Positions 8,569 through 16,512 of a stretch of 64,000 nucleotides of DNA are shown one piece after another. Made by a program: the position numbers and the translations under genes. The stretch comes from JASLZO01 sp965247995 (GTDB lineage: Bacteria; Chloroflexota; Dehalococcoidia; UBA6926): positions 1,488,001 through 1,552,000 of the forward strand of contig OZ252041.1 in the NCBI GenBank assembly GCA_965247995.1. The letters run 5' to 3'. The stretch's first letter is position 1. Each line of letters opens with the position of its first letter. The notes below the pieces were generated by a model. That model worked only from the letters and a program-made list of their open reading frames with translations, was not told where the DNA came from and made no database searches.

Positions 8569-10251
8569 CTAGATCACCGTGGGTGGCTCGTACTCGCCGA
8601 AGACTCCTCGGAGGACGCCGCAGATCTCGCCGGTCGTCGCGTACACCTTGACCGACCGGAAGATGGGCGGCATCAGGTCACCATCGCCGGTTGCGACCGC
8701 GCGGAGCTCTTCGAGCGCTGCCTGGACGTCCTCGGCGTTTCTCTCGTTTCGGACTGCCGCCAGCGCATCTCGCTGTGCTCCCACGACGCGATCATCGACG
8801 CGGAAGATGGCCGGCCCTTGGTCCTCGTTGCCTTCCATGAAGGAATTGACGCCGACAACGGTCTGGTCGCCATCCTCAATGGCCCGCTGAGCCTCGTACG
8901 CGGCACGAGCGATCTCCGTTTGGATGAATCCGTTGTCTATTGCGGTGACGGCGCCGCCCATATCCTCGATTTGGCGGATGTACTGCCACGCGTCGCGTTC
9001 CAGCCGTGAGGTCATCGACTCCACGTAGTACGAGCCGCCAAGCGGGTCCACCGTATCTACGACGCCAGTTTCGTTTGCCAGGACCTGTTGCGTCCTGAGA
9101 GCGATACGCTGAGCCTCGTCCGTTGGGAGCGCCAACGCTTCGTCGAAGGTCGAGAGCGCCAGGCTCTGCACGCCTCCGAGGACCGCTGCCATGGCCTGGT
9201 ACGCCGCGCGGACGATGTTGTTAGTTGGTTGCTGAGCGGTGAGTGTCGATCCCCCAGTCTGGGAATGGGTGCGTAAAGCCCAGGACCGCGGGTCCTTTGC
9301 GCCGAAGCGGTCGTGCATGATCTGTGCCCACATCTTGCGGAGGGCACGGAACTTGGCAATCTCTTCGAAGAAATTGTTGTGTGTGTTGAAGATCCAGGAG
9401 ACGCGAGGGCCCCAGGCATCTGCCTCCACGCCGCGCGCGATGAACGACTCCCCGTACGCGATTGCGTTGGCCAAGGTGAACGCCATCTCTTGGACCGCGG
9501 TCGACCCGGCATCGCGAATGTGGTACCCGCTGATCGAGATGCTGTTGAACCGGGGCATCTCTCGGCTGCAATAACCCACCAGGTCGGCGGTAAGCCGAAG
9601 CGTCGGTCCCGGTGGAAAGATATACGTCCCGCGAGCGACGTACTCTTTCAGCACGTCATTTTGAGCCGTTCCCGTGAGGGCTGCCGGTTGAACGCCTTGT
9701 TGGTCCCCGACGGCCACGTACATGGCGACGAGCAACGCCGCTGGGGCGTTGATCGTCATAGATGTGCTGACCTTGTCTAAGGGGATGTCACGGAACGCGA
9801 TCTCCATGTCCCGGAGGGAGTCAACCGCAACGCCCACCTTCCCAACCTCACCGAGGGCGTGCTCATCATCGGAGTCGTAGCCCAACTGTGTGGGCAAGTC
9901 GAACGCCGTCGAGAGCCCCGTCTGTCCCTGGTCTAAGAGATAGCGAAACCGCTTGTTGGTCTCGGCTGGGGTACCGAAACCTGCATATTGCCGCATCGTC
10001 CAGAGGCGGCCACGGTACATGTTGGGCTGGACCCCTCGCGTGTACGGATACTCGCCCGGGAAACCGAGGTCTCGGAGGTAGTCCGCATCCTCTGTGTCCG
10101 CGGAGGTATAGACAGTGTCAACGTCGAGAGAACTGGTTCGGAACGTCTCCCGGCGGTCTCTAGCCTTACTGGTCCGCTCGGCCCAAGCCGAACGCGCCGC
10201 GCGTACCGCGTCAGGTGCCGATTGAACTTCTTTGTCCGAGGCCGAAGCCAC
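8569..10251 (-). CDS. B12-dependent acyl-CoA mutase, large (catalytic) subunit
   Basis: The 560-residue protein is the TIM-barrel catalytic part of the methylmalonyl-CoA mutase family and lacks the C-terminal B12-binding domain, so it needs a separate small subunit not found in this window. Residues match Propionibacterium mutase numbering: Tyr89 in RQYAGFG, Arg207 in ARGTYIFPP, Tyr243-His244 in SGYHIRDAG. Tyr89 and Arg207 bind the free carboxylate of methylmalonyl- or ethylmalonyl-CoA; isobutyryl-CoA mutases have Phe and Gln there. This favours a dicarboxylyl-CoA substrate. It starts at a GTG overlapping the MaoC stop codon by one base (TAGTG). Confidence 0.92.
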   Translation of the reverse strand: MASASDKEVQSAPDAVRAARSAWAERTSKARDRRETFRTSSLDVDTVYTSADTEDADYLRDLGFPGEYPYTRGVQPNMYRGRLWTMRQYAGFGTPAETNKRFRYLLDQGQTGLSTAFDLPTQLGYDSDDEHALGEVGKVGVAVDSLRDMEIAFRDIPLDKVSTSMTINAPAALLVAMYVAVGDQQGVQPAALTGTAQNDVLKEYVARGTYIFPPGPTLRLTADLVGYCSREMPRFNSISISGYHIRDAGSTAVQEMAFTLANAIAYGESFIARGVEADAWGPRVSWIFNTHNNFFEEIAKFRALRKMWAQIMHDRFGAKDPRSWALRTHSQTGGSTLTAQQPTNNIVRAAYQAMAAVLGGVQSLALSTFDEALALPTDEAQRIALRTQQVLANETGVVDTVDPLGGSYYVESMTSRLERDAWQYIRQIEDMGGAVTAIDNGFIQTEIARAAYEAQRAIEDGDQTVVGVNSFMEGNEDQGPAIFRVDDRVVGAQRDALAAVRNERNAEDVQAALEELRAVATGDGDLMPPIFRSVKVYATTGEICGVLRGVFGEYEPPTVI

Positions 10252-10715
10252 TAGTCTGGCTCACTTGCTGGTGCCTTCGGCACCAGGACACTGCGGTTGA
10301 ACCGCATCACGGTCTCCTCACGCTGATTGGTCGCGCGGGTCTGGACTGTCACCACTCCCTGCCCCGGACGGGAATCCGATTCGCGCACGGCCAACACTTC
10401 CGTCTCCGCGTAAATCGTGTCGCCATGGAAGGTTGGCTTGAGGAATTCGATGTTCTCGAACCCGAGGTTGGCGATCGCTTTGCCCGAGACGTCCGGCACG
10501 CTCATGCCGAAGGCAATATCTACGACGAGATTCCCGACCACCACGTTCCGGCCGAACGGTGTGTCTTTGGCGTAGTTCGCATCGATGTGGAGTGGGTGGT
10601 GGTTCATGGTCAACATGGCGAACAGGACGTCGTCGGACTCCGTGATGGTCCGCCCGGGCCAATGCTTGTAAACCTCGCCGACCACGAATTCATCCAGATA
10701 GCGTCCGAATTGCAT
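10251..10715 (-). CDS. MaoC family (hot-dog) enoyl-CoA hydratase/dehydratase
   Basis: The 154-residue single hot-dog domain carries TESDDVLFAMLTMNHHPLHID, the hydratase-2 region, near residues 25-45. Classical R-hydratases read GDxNPxH there; here the Asp position is Asn (MNHHPLH). My recollection is that this variant is common in MaoC proteins next to CitE-like lyases, as in mesaconyl- or itaconyl-CoA hydratase-like branches, but this needs an alignment. Its neighbours (acyl-CoA dehydrogenase upstream, mutase downstream) fit hydration of a branched unsaturated acyl-CoA. It is much shorter than the roughly 340-residue mesaconyl-CoA hydratases of Rhodobacter. Confidence 0.85.
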   Translation of the reverse strand: MQFGRYLDEFVVGEVYKHWPGRTITESDDVLFAMLTMNHHPLHIDANYAKDTPFGRNVVVGNLVVDIAFGMSVPDVSGKAIANLGFENIEFLKPTFHGDTIYAETEVLAVRESDSRPGQGVVTVQTRATNQREETVMRFNRSVLVPKAPASEPD

Positions 10716-10736
10716 GAGAACTCCGTCACCGTTCCA

Positions 10737-11897
10737 TCACTCGATCGCGTACCGCTGGAGCACCGATCGGGCGATGATCGTTCGTTGGATCTCGTTCGTC
10801 CCCTCGTAGATCATCATCCCAGGCGCGTCCCGGAAAAAGCGCTCAACGGGGAGCTCCTTGGTATACCCAATCCCGCCGTGGATGCGCATGCTCTCCAGTG
10901 TGACGTTCGTCGCGACCTCGGTTGCAAACAGTTTGGCCATGCCGACCTCGGTGTCCGCTCGGCCCCCCTTGTCCTTGATGTCCGCGGCCCACCGCGCTAA
11001 GAGCCTGGCAGAGGTGATATTGGTATACATGTCGGCCAACTTGAGCTGGATCGCCTGGTGCTCACCGATGGGTTTGCCAAAGGCTTCGCGTTGTTGCGCG
11101 TATCGGACTGCAGCCTCGAATGCGGCGCGAGCGACTCCCACAGCCCGGGCAGCAGTGTTGACGCGACCAACTTCGACTCCGCTCAGTATCTGAGCAAACC
11201 CCTGACCCTCCTCGCCACCCAGAAGGTTACCGACGGGGACACGCATATCGTCCAGCGCTAACTCACAGGCCTCGATGCCCTTGTAGCCAAGCTTCTCAAT
11301 CTCACGCGTGACGGTGAACCCGGGGAAGTCAGGTTGGACAAGGAGACAGGAGATTCCCCGGTAACGTGGTTGGACGTCCGGGTCCGTCTTGACCGCCATT
11401 GCGAACAGGCCACCCCGGCGCCCGTTGCTCACAAAGAGCTTGGAACCATTCACCACGTAGTCGTCGCCATCTCTGACAGCACGACTCTGGATCGCCTGGA
11501 CGTCTGAGCCGGCGTTGGGTTCGGTGATCGTCAATGCGCCCCGGCGCTCGGCCGTGGACAACTGCGGCAGGTAGTGGCGCTTCTGTTCCTCGGTGCCGAA
11601 CGCACTAACCAGGTGTGTGACGATCACGTGGGTATTGAGGATTCCCCCGAGGCTCATCCATCCGCGCGCCAGTTCTTCCACAATTGACGAGTAGGTTGTG
11701 TAGTTGGCGCCAATCCCGCCGTACTCGCGAGGGATCATCAACTCGAAGAGCCCGAGCCGCCGCATCCCAGCCACGAGATCATCTGGAAAGATGTCGTTGT
11801 GCTCGAGCTCGTCGACCACTGGAACAACCTCGGCGTCGACCCAGCGTCGGACCTCGGCTGCTAAGGGGTTCTCTGGCTCGATAATCGGGTCAGGCAA
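10737..11897 (-). CDS. Acyl-CoA dehydrogenase
   Basis: This is a 386-residue flavoenzyme with the usual three-domain pattern: an N-terminal helical domain, a central strand region with LTITEPNAGSD near residue 120, and a C-terminal helical domain with YEGTNEIQRT, whose Glu365 is the expected catalytic base. It would oxidise an acyl-CoA to the enoyl-CoA and pass electrons to ETF. In this operon the enoyl product could go to the MaoC hydratase. Methylsuccinyl-CoA dehydrogenases are usually longer (about 550 residues), so that specific reaction is not supported by length. Confidence 0.92.
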   Translation of the reverse strand: MPDPIIEPENPLAAEVRRWVDAEVVPVVDELEHNDIFPDDLVAGMRRLGLFELMIPREYGGIGANYTTYSSIVEELARGWMSLGGILNTHVIVTHLVSAFGTEEQKRHYLPQLSTAERRGALTITEPNAGSDVQAIQSRAVRDGDDYVVNGSKLFVSNGRRGGLFAMAVKTDPDVQPRYRGISCLLVQPDFPGFTVTREIEKLGYKGIEACELALDDMRVPVGNLLGGEEGQGFAQILSGVEVGRVNTAARAVGVARAAFEAAVRYAQQREAFGKPIGEHQAIQLKLADMYTNITSARLLARWAADIKDKGGRADTEVGMAKLFATEVATNVTLESMRIHGGIGYTKELPVERFFRDAPGMMIYEGTNEIQRTIIARSVLQRYAIE

Positions 11898-11921
11898 GGT
11901 CCACCGCCCGGACTCGTAGTC

Positions 11922-12143
11922 CTACTCGTAGAGCCTAAGGATGCGAACTCCGCCGTCAGGTGTGGCCTGAACGCAAAGATCGCACAACACACACTCATCC
12001 TCGTTGCGTTCTACGACTTCGACGCACGATCCGTCAGCGTTCATCGCGAAGATATCGACGGGACATACCTCGGCCAGTTTCCGGCCGAGTTCGGGATTCT
12101 CCGCGACTTCGCGGTCGAGTTCGACGGTGATGAACATGCCCAT
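11922..12143 (-). CDS. Small [4Fe-4S] ferredoxin, FixX-like
   Basis: The 73-residue protein starts at an ATG (12143) and has VCPVDIF at residues 26-32 and CVLCDLC at 51-57. A CP motif ahead of a CxxCxxC cluster is the order seen in FixX-type ferredoxins, which work with ETF:quinone oxidoreductases. Cys27, 51, 54 and 57 are the likely ligands, with Cys40 an extra. It lies between the CoA-ligase alpha gene and the acyl-CoA dehydrogenase gene in the same orientation, so it may accept electrons from the dehydrogenase via ETF. A much longer open frame upstream overlaps the CoA ligase gene and is not believed. Confidence 0.78.
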   Translation of the reverse strand: MGMFITVELDREVAENPELGRKLAEVCPVDIFAMNADGSCVEVVERNEDECVLCDLCVQATPDGGVRILRLYE

Positions 12144-12154
12144 GGTCGTGCCGC

Positions 12155-13063
12155 CTACAGGTGTGCGCGTTCGTTGACGAGCCGCGGAATATCCGCGATG
12201 TCCTCTGCGACCGCAATGCCGGCCTCTTCGAGCAGACGAATCTTCTCCGCCGAGGTGTCGGCGTGGCCCTCCACAATGGTCCCCGCGTGGCCAAACCGCA
12301 TACCCGGCATGTCGTCCATAAACCGTCCAGCCATGAATGCGATCACCGGAAGCGTGCTGTTGGTCCGCTTGACGTACTCCGCCAGCTGCGCCTCCATTGG
12401 CCCGCCGGGTTCCGAATAGATCACGGTTGCCTTGGTATCCGGGTCGGCCTGAAACGTCGGCATCAGGTCTGCGTACGTGCTGCCGATGATCGCGTCTCCA
12501 CCAATGCTGACGGCGGTCGACTGACCCAACCCCGCGGCCGAAAGGGTGTTGCAGATCTCGGTCGTCATCCCGCCACTTCGGGACATGACACCGATCGGTC
12601 CCGGGGTGAACGCCTTTGCAGTGTCCACGGCCGTGCCGCCGATTCCGCCCATCTTGCTCTTCCCTGGGGAGATCACGCCGAGGCAATTCGGGCCGATCAC
12701 TTGGGCCCCGCGGAGCTCGGCCAACTCGGCGATCTGGGCGGTCTCACCTCGGGGGATGCGCTCAGTAACGATGACGATGAGCTTGACTCCGGCGTTGATC
12801 GCTTCGAAAGCTGCATCGCGGGCGAAGGCGGGTGGAACAGATACGACAGACCCATCCACCCGCTGCGTCGCGACGACCTCCTCGACCGTATCGAACACTG
12901 GGACTCCGTAGACGTCTCGCCCTTTCCGTCCCGGTGTCACACCTCCGACCACCTTGCTGCCGTAGTCGAGGCACTCTCGCGTCATATTCACGGCCTCTCG
13001 GCCGGTGATGCCTTGGATGACGAATGTGGTGTCGTTGTCGATCAGGATTGACATGATCGTCAC
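12155..13063 (-). CDS. Succinyl-CoA synthetase-type ligase, alpha subunit (SucD/MtkB-like)
   Basis: The 302-residue protein has the CoA-binding N-terminal domain (FVIQGITGREA at about 14-24), GPNCLGVISPGK near 135 and the phospho-histidine motif RFGHAGTIVEG with His259. It forms an ATP- or GTP-dependent acyl-CoA ligase with the beta subunit, whose stop overlaps its start (ATGA). The genes next to it encode CitE/malyl-CoA-lyase-type enzymes rather than TCA-cycle enzymes. Malate-CoA ligase (MtkAB), or a ligase for itaconate, mesaconate or citramalate, is therefore as plausible as succinyl-CoA synthetase. A second Met four codons in is an alternative start. Confidence 0.92.
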   Translation of the reverse strand: MTIMSILIDNDTTFVIQGITGREAVNMTRECLDYGSKVVGGVTPGRKGRDVYGVPVFDTVEEVVATQRVDGSVVSVPPAFARDAAFEAINAGVKLIVIVTERIPRGETAQIAELAELRGAQVIGPNCLGVISPGKSKMGGIGGTAVDTAKAFTPGPIGVMSRSGGMTTEICNTLSAAGLGQSTAVSIGGDAIIGSTYADLMPTFQADPDTKATVIYSEPGGPMEAQLAEYVKRTNSTLPVIAFMAGRFMDDMPGMRFGHAGTIVEGHADTSAEKIRLLEEAGIAVAEDIADIPRLVNERAHL

Positions 13064-14274
13064 GCCTCTGTCGCGGCGTGGAGGTTCGAGACGGCCCGTT
13101 GCGCAGCTTCATCCATCGAGACTGTCCGGTCGCAATACTCGACCCCGTACTTCTCGAGGATCTTGAACCCTTCCTGTTCCCACGAGCCCGGGATCCGGAA
13201 GATGGCGATCTTTTTCGCTGGGTCGAACCCCGCCTCGATAACCCCCTTGATCACGCCACGGGCCATGATGTCGACGCGGGTGTTACTCACGACGTTCATC
13301 ATCACGGCGATCTTCTCTACGCCGGGTTTTGACAGAATGAGCTTCGTAAGCTCGCAGGCCTTTTGGACACTAGGGTTCCCGCCGATCTCACAGTAGTTGG
13401 CTGCCCGTCCGCCGTGCCGCTTCACGGCGTCGAAGAGCGTCAAGCTGCCGCCGCCGGCACCGATGATCAGCCCGAGGTCACCGTCGAACTCGACAATCCG
13501 GCCAGCTACTCCGCGCTGGTCCATCGCATCTACCCCTGCGCCTTGGACCTCGAACTCCGTGGGAGGACGCGCCTGCCGAGTTTCGTCGCGGCCGATTCCG
13601 AGGTCGGCCAAGATCGACACCTGACCGCCCCGCGCTTCCTCTTCCATATCAATGTGGCAGTCCAGCGCTACGTATGAACCGTCCTCTAGCCTTGCGAGTG
13701 GGTTGATCTCCGCCAACGTGAGCCCGTGCTGCGCAAATCCTCGGGCGAGACGCGTCAGGATCGGCGTCATTGACGTGAGGTCGCGACCGGTGACCCCGAT
13801 CGACGCAATCGTCTGTTTCGCGTTGTGGTCTGAGAGCGGCAGCAGCGCTGGGAGATTCATACGCGCGACGTGTTCCGGATGCGATGTGGCCGCTTCCTCG
13901 ATATCGATTCCGCCCATATCGCTGAACAGGAACATCGGCCGCTTATCAGCAGGGTTATACAAAACTCCGGCGTAGAACTCTTTAGCCACGGCCGCCCGCG
14001 ATTCCACCAGTACGCCGACGGGGCGTTGGCCGCCGATCTCCAGTTCCAAGATGGCGTCCGCGGCTTCTTTCGCCTCCGCCGGAGAGTCGGCGAAGCGGAC
14101 GCCACCGGCCTTCATGCGCCCGCCCGAGAGCACTTGGGATTTCAGGACGACAGGTCCGTTCAAGTCTCGAGCAATCGCCTCTGCGTCCGCTCCGGAGGAC
14201 GCGAGTCCACCCTTCGGGACGGGGATTCCGAGACGCGTAAGGAGTTGCTTCGATTCGTGTTCGTAGAAGCGCAT
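13060..14274 (-). CDS. Succinyl-CoA synthetase-type ligase, beta subunit (SucC/MtkA-like)
   Basis: The 404-residue protein begins MRFYEHESKQLLTRLGIPVP and has the ATP-grasp fold expected of SucC, including VVLKSQVLSGGR near residue 42, the metal-site region TLAEINPLA near 205 and the GGNPS loop near 330. It pairs with the alpha subunit encoded immediately downstream. It lies 4 bases after the malyl-CoA-lyase-type gene. The substrate acid is not settled; see the alpha subunit. Confidence 0.92.
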   Translation of the reverse strand: MRFYEHESKQLLTRLGIPVPKGGLASSGADAEAIARDLNGPVVLKSQVLSGGRMKAGGVRFADSPAEAKEAADAILELEIGGQRPVGVLVESRAAVAKEFYAGVLYNPADKRPMFLFSDMGGIDIEEAATSHPEHVARMNLPALLPLSDHNAKQTIASIGVTGRDLTSMTPILTRLARGFAQHGLTLAEINPLARLEDGSYVALDCHIDMEEEARGGQVSILADLGIGRDETRQARPPTEFEVQGAGVDAMDQRGVAGRIVEFDGDLGLIIGAGGGSLTLFDAVKRHGGRAANYCEIGGNPSVQKACELTKLILSKPGVEKIAVMMNVVSNTRVDIMARGVIKGVIEAGFDPAKKIAIFRIPGSWEQEGFKILEKYGVEYCDRTVSMDEAAQRAVSNLHAATEA

Positions 14275-14278
14275 CTTG

Positions 14279-15307
14279 TTATGCCGTCCGACGCATCACT
14301 TGGAGGATGTCGTACCCGGTGACTTCGCTAGACCGGGCGGCCAAGCGGCCGAGATAATCCCGATCAAGCTTCCCGGCCTGTACCGCCTTCGCGAGCAACA
14401 TCAGGAGTCCTTTAATCGTGGCTTCGTCGTGGAACTCACCAGTTCCCGGATGGACGATAGCGCCGCCTCCGACCTCGTGGTAGTACTCGACAATATCCCT
14501 AGCGGTCTGTATTTGATTGTCACTGGGCGTGTAGCTGTCGTTCGCGATTGCTGCCTGCTGTGGATGGATGACCCAGGTGCCATCCATGCCTATGTTCGCG
14601 GCACCGACATTCTTTTCCCGGATCGCCTCGCGGATCGGCGCTGCCTGTTCGTCCGTTGCATCGCGGGGGATCAGCGTGAGGAAGGCGTTGTCGATTGCGT
14701 GGAGACCAGCTGCCTTCGCCGCGACAACGGTGGCCTGCTTCGCGTAGTGGAAATTGCGGTTCTGGTCGTGGACCATCTCGCGCACACCCAATGCGGCGGC
14801 GAAGTCCGCGATCCCAAAGATCAAGCCAACCATGCGATCGGATGCGGTCGCGATTTCATGTGCGCGGACGAGGGCACCCGGGGTCTCGATGAGCGCTTCC
14901 AGTTGGACCCGTGTCTTCCAACCGCCTTCACGCTCGAAGCCATCGAGCAGCTTGGCCAGGTACACGATGTCCTCCGGTCCATCGGTCTTCGGAATGATGA
15001 TTCCGTGGAACCGGTCAGGCGCTCCGAGCATGATGGCTTGGAGGTCCCCGAGGAAGAACTTGGAACGAATATTGTTCGGTCGGACTGTGACGACTTTGTC
15101 ACCGAAATCGATCGTCGTCAGCGCTTCCACCATCGTGTTGCGGGATGCGTCGCCCTTAAACTCGTAGGGGCACGCATCTTCAAAGTCAGCCATGACGTGG
15201 TCAACCGGCGCAGCAGCAGCGTTCTGATGCATCCGGATGTTGTGGCCTGGATACGTGAGTTCGGTCCGAGGGACGACGATCCGAGTGCCGTTGTCGACCA
15301 CGAACAT
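14279..15307 (-). CDS. HpcH/HpaI (CitE) family lyase, malyl-CoA lyase-like
   Basis: The 342-residue length matches malyl-CoA/beta-methylmalyl-CoA lyases better than short CitE proteins. Visible family residues are Arg in VTVRPNNIRS (about 76), the metal ligand Glu in LEALIETPGA and Asp in IFGIADFAAALG, plus DFEDACP near residue 42. Such enzymes cleave malyl-CoA to acetyl-CoA and glyoxylate, or methylmalyl-CoA to propionyl-CoA and glyoxylate. Being next to a malate-CoA-ligase-like pair supports this. The start codon overlaps the stop of the upstream paralogue (TGATG). Citramalyl-CoA lyase is an alternative. Confidence 0.85.
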   Translation of the reverse strand: MFVVDNGTRIVVPRTELTYPGHNIRMHQNAAAAPVDHVMADFEDACPYEFKGDASRNTMVEALTTIDFGDKVVTVRPNNIRSKFFLGDLQAIMLGAPDRFHGIIIPKTDGPEDIVYLAKLLDGFEREGGWKTRVQLEALIETPGALVRAHEIATASDRMVGLIFGIADFAAALGVREMVHDQNRNFHYAKQATVVAAKAAGLHAIDNAFLTLIPRDATDEQAAPIREAIREKNVGAANIGMDGTWVIHPQQAAIANDSYTPSDNQIQTARDIVEYYHEVGGGAIVHPGTGEFHDEATIKGLLMLLAKAVQAGKLDRDYLGRLAARSSEVTGYDILQVMRRTA

Positions 15308-16203
15308 CAGTCACCATCTCCAACGTCGCCGATCATCGCGACGCGTTCCAGCAAGGATTGCGCTCGAACGTAGACGGGCCGGTCAACGACCACCCCGTCC
15401 ATGCCGATTGCGCCACGCCCCCCGCGTTCGGCCTGCTCGTAGACCTCAACGATTCGCTGGGCCTCTTCAATCTCGGTCTCGGAAGGGCGATAAATCCGGT
15501 TGACCACTGGTATTTGGGTCGGGTGGATGCAGAATTTCCCGGTGAAACCGATGCTCCGGGTGAATGAGGCGTCTCGCTGCAGCGCGTCGGTGTTCCGGTA
15601 ATCCATTTCAGGGGCGTCCAGAGCGGCGACACCTGCCGCGGCGCACGCAGTCGTGAATGCATATCTTGCCCACTCGACCTCCTTTGACGAGGGAGTGCGC
15701 TGGATCTTCATATCGATCGTGAAATCCTCGCTCCCAAAAGACGCGGCGGTCACACGATCGCTCGATCGACAGATGGCAACGGCGTTGAGCACCGCCTCTG
15801 CGGACTCGATCCAAGGAGCGATCTGAATGGATCCCCGTGCTATACCCCGCTCCACTTCGAGCAGGTCCAGGTAGTGATCCACAGTCTGCACGATCTCTGG
15901 CGTGTGTGCCTTCGGGAGGCTGATCGCGTCGAGTTCCGGTCGGACGATCGCCAGCAGGTCATCCTCCAATAGCCCAGTGTCCAGGCCGTTGACCCGCACA
16001 AACAGGTGATACGTTCCCGCAGCGGCGACCGGACCGATCGACTCCTTGACGGTCTGGCGGCCCGCCACCTTGTCAGCCGGAGCGACGGAGTCCTCGAGAT
16101 CGAGGCACACCGCATCCGCTCCGGTCGTATGAGCGTTTTCAATAAACCGCCGGTTGTTCCCCGGCACGAACATCACGCTACGCAGGAGGGAGGCATCCAT
16201 CAC
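15307..16203 (-). CDS. CitE-like (HpcH/HpaI) CoA-ester lyase
   Basis: The 298-residue protein is a second member of the citrate-lyase-beta family: SVMFVPGNNRRF at the N-terminus, LDLEDSV near residue 35, Arg in FVRVNG, metal ligands in PWIESAEA and SFGSEDFTID, and GFTGKFCIHPTQI near 220. It is closer to stand-alone CitE proteins (such as citramalyl-CoA lyases or malyl-CoA thioesterases) than to the longer enzyme downstream. It is the first gene of the CoA operon and faces the divergent LysR gene. The exact reaction is open. Confidence 0.87.
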   Translation of the reverse strand: MMDASLLRSVMFVPGNNRRFIENAHTTGADAVCLDLEDSVAPADKVAGRQTVKESIGPVAAAGTYHLFVRVNGLDTGLLEDDLLAIVRPELDAISLPKAHTPEIVQTVDHYLDLLEVERGIARGSIQIAPWIESAEAVLNAVAICRSSDRVTAASFGSEDFTIDMKIQRTPSSKEVEWARYAFTTACAAAGVAALDAPEMDYRNTDALQRDASFTRSIGFTGKFCIHPTQIPVVNRIYRPSETEIEEAQRIVEVYEQAERGGRGAIGMDGVVVDRPVYVRAQSLLERVAMIGDVGDGD

Positions 16204-16512
16204 CGCATCGCCAACCGGGGTGGTCGTGGGCGATATCAGCGCAACTCTCCCTGCGACGGGAGGAGCATTGGAATCATCATCGCCGCTGCCGAACAGCCAA
16301 CATTAGTCCGCATCCACTCCGGAGAGCGACCTACGGTGGCCCTCTCCCCTACCCCCTTGATCGACCGTGCGGCGGTCGAGCGAAATTGCGCCGCACAAAC
16401 TCCGTGAGTCTACCAAGTTCGACCATGCCGCTCAAACGGGGCAAATGGCTTAAGCCATAGAGGATGCCTATACTTCCAATCCGATCAGGAGGCCCGCTCG
16501 GAGGGAGATCAG
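16204..16512. promoter_or_regulatory. Divergent control region between the CoA operon and the LysR gene, with a perfect palindrome
   Basis: This 309-base region holds no gene that I can support. It contains the 14-base perfect palindrome ATGGCTTAAGCCAT at 16445-16458, 55 bases upstream of the LysR start codon. LysR regulators typically bind dyads of this kind, often with a T-N11-A core, in such shared intergenic regions and control both the divergent target and themselves. Promoter boxes for the operon are not clear by eye. Confidence 0.55.

Noticed and set aside
12144..12686. Long N-terminal extension of the ferredoxin frame
   Set aside because: It overlaps the CoA ligase alpha gene in another frame and is Arg/Gly-rich; conservation begins at the ATG at 12143.
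12161..13051. A 296-codon plus-strand open frame opposite the SucD-like gene
   Set aside because: Antisense shadow of a clear CoA ligase gene with conserved phospho-histidine motif; no ribosome site or homology features.
14276..15373. A 365-codon plus-strand open frame opposite the malyl-CoA-lyase-like gene
   Set aside because: Antisense to a conserved lyase; the composition is that of a mirror frame.
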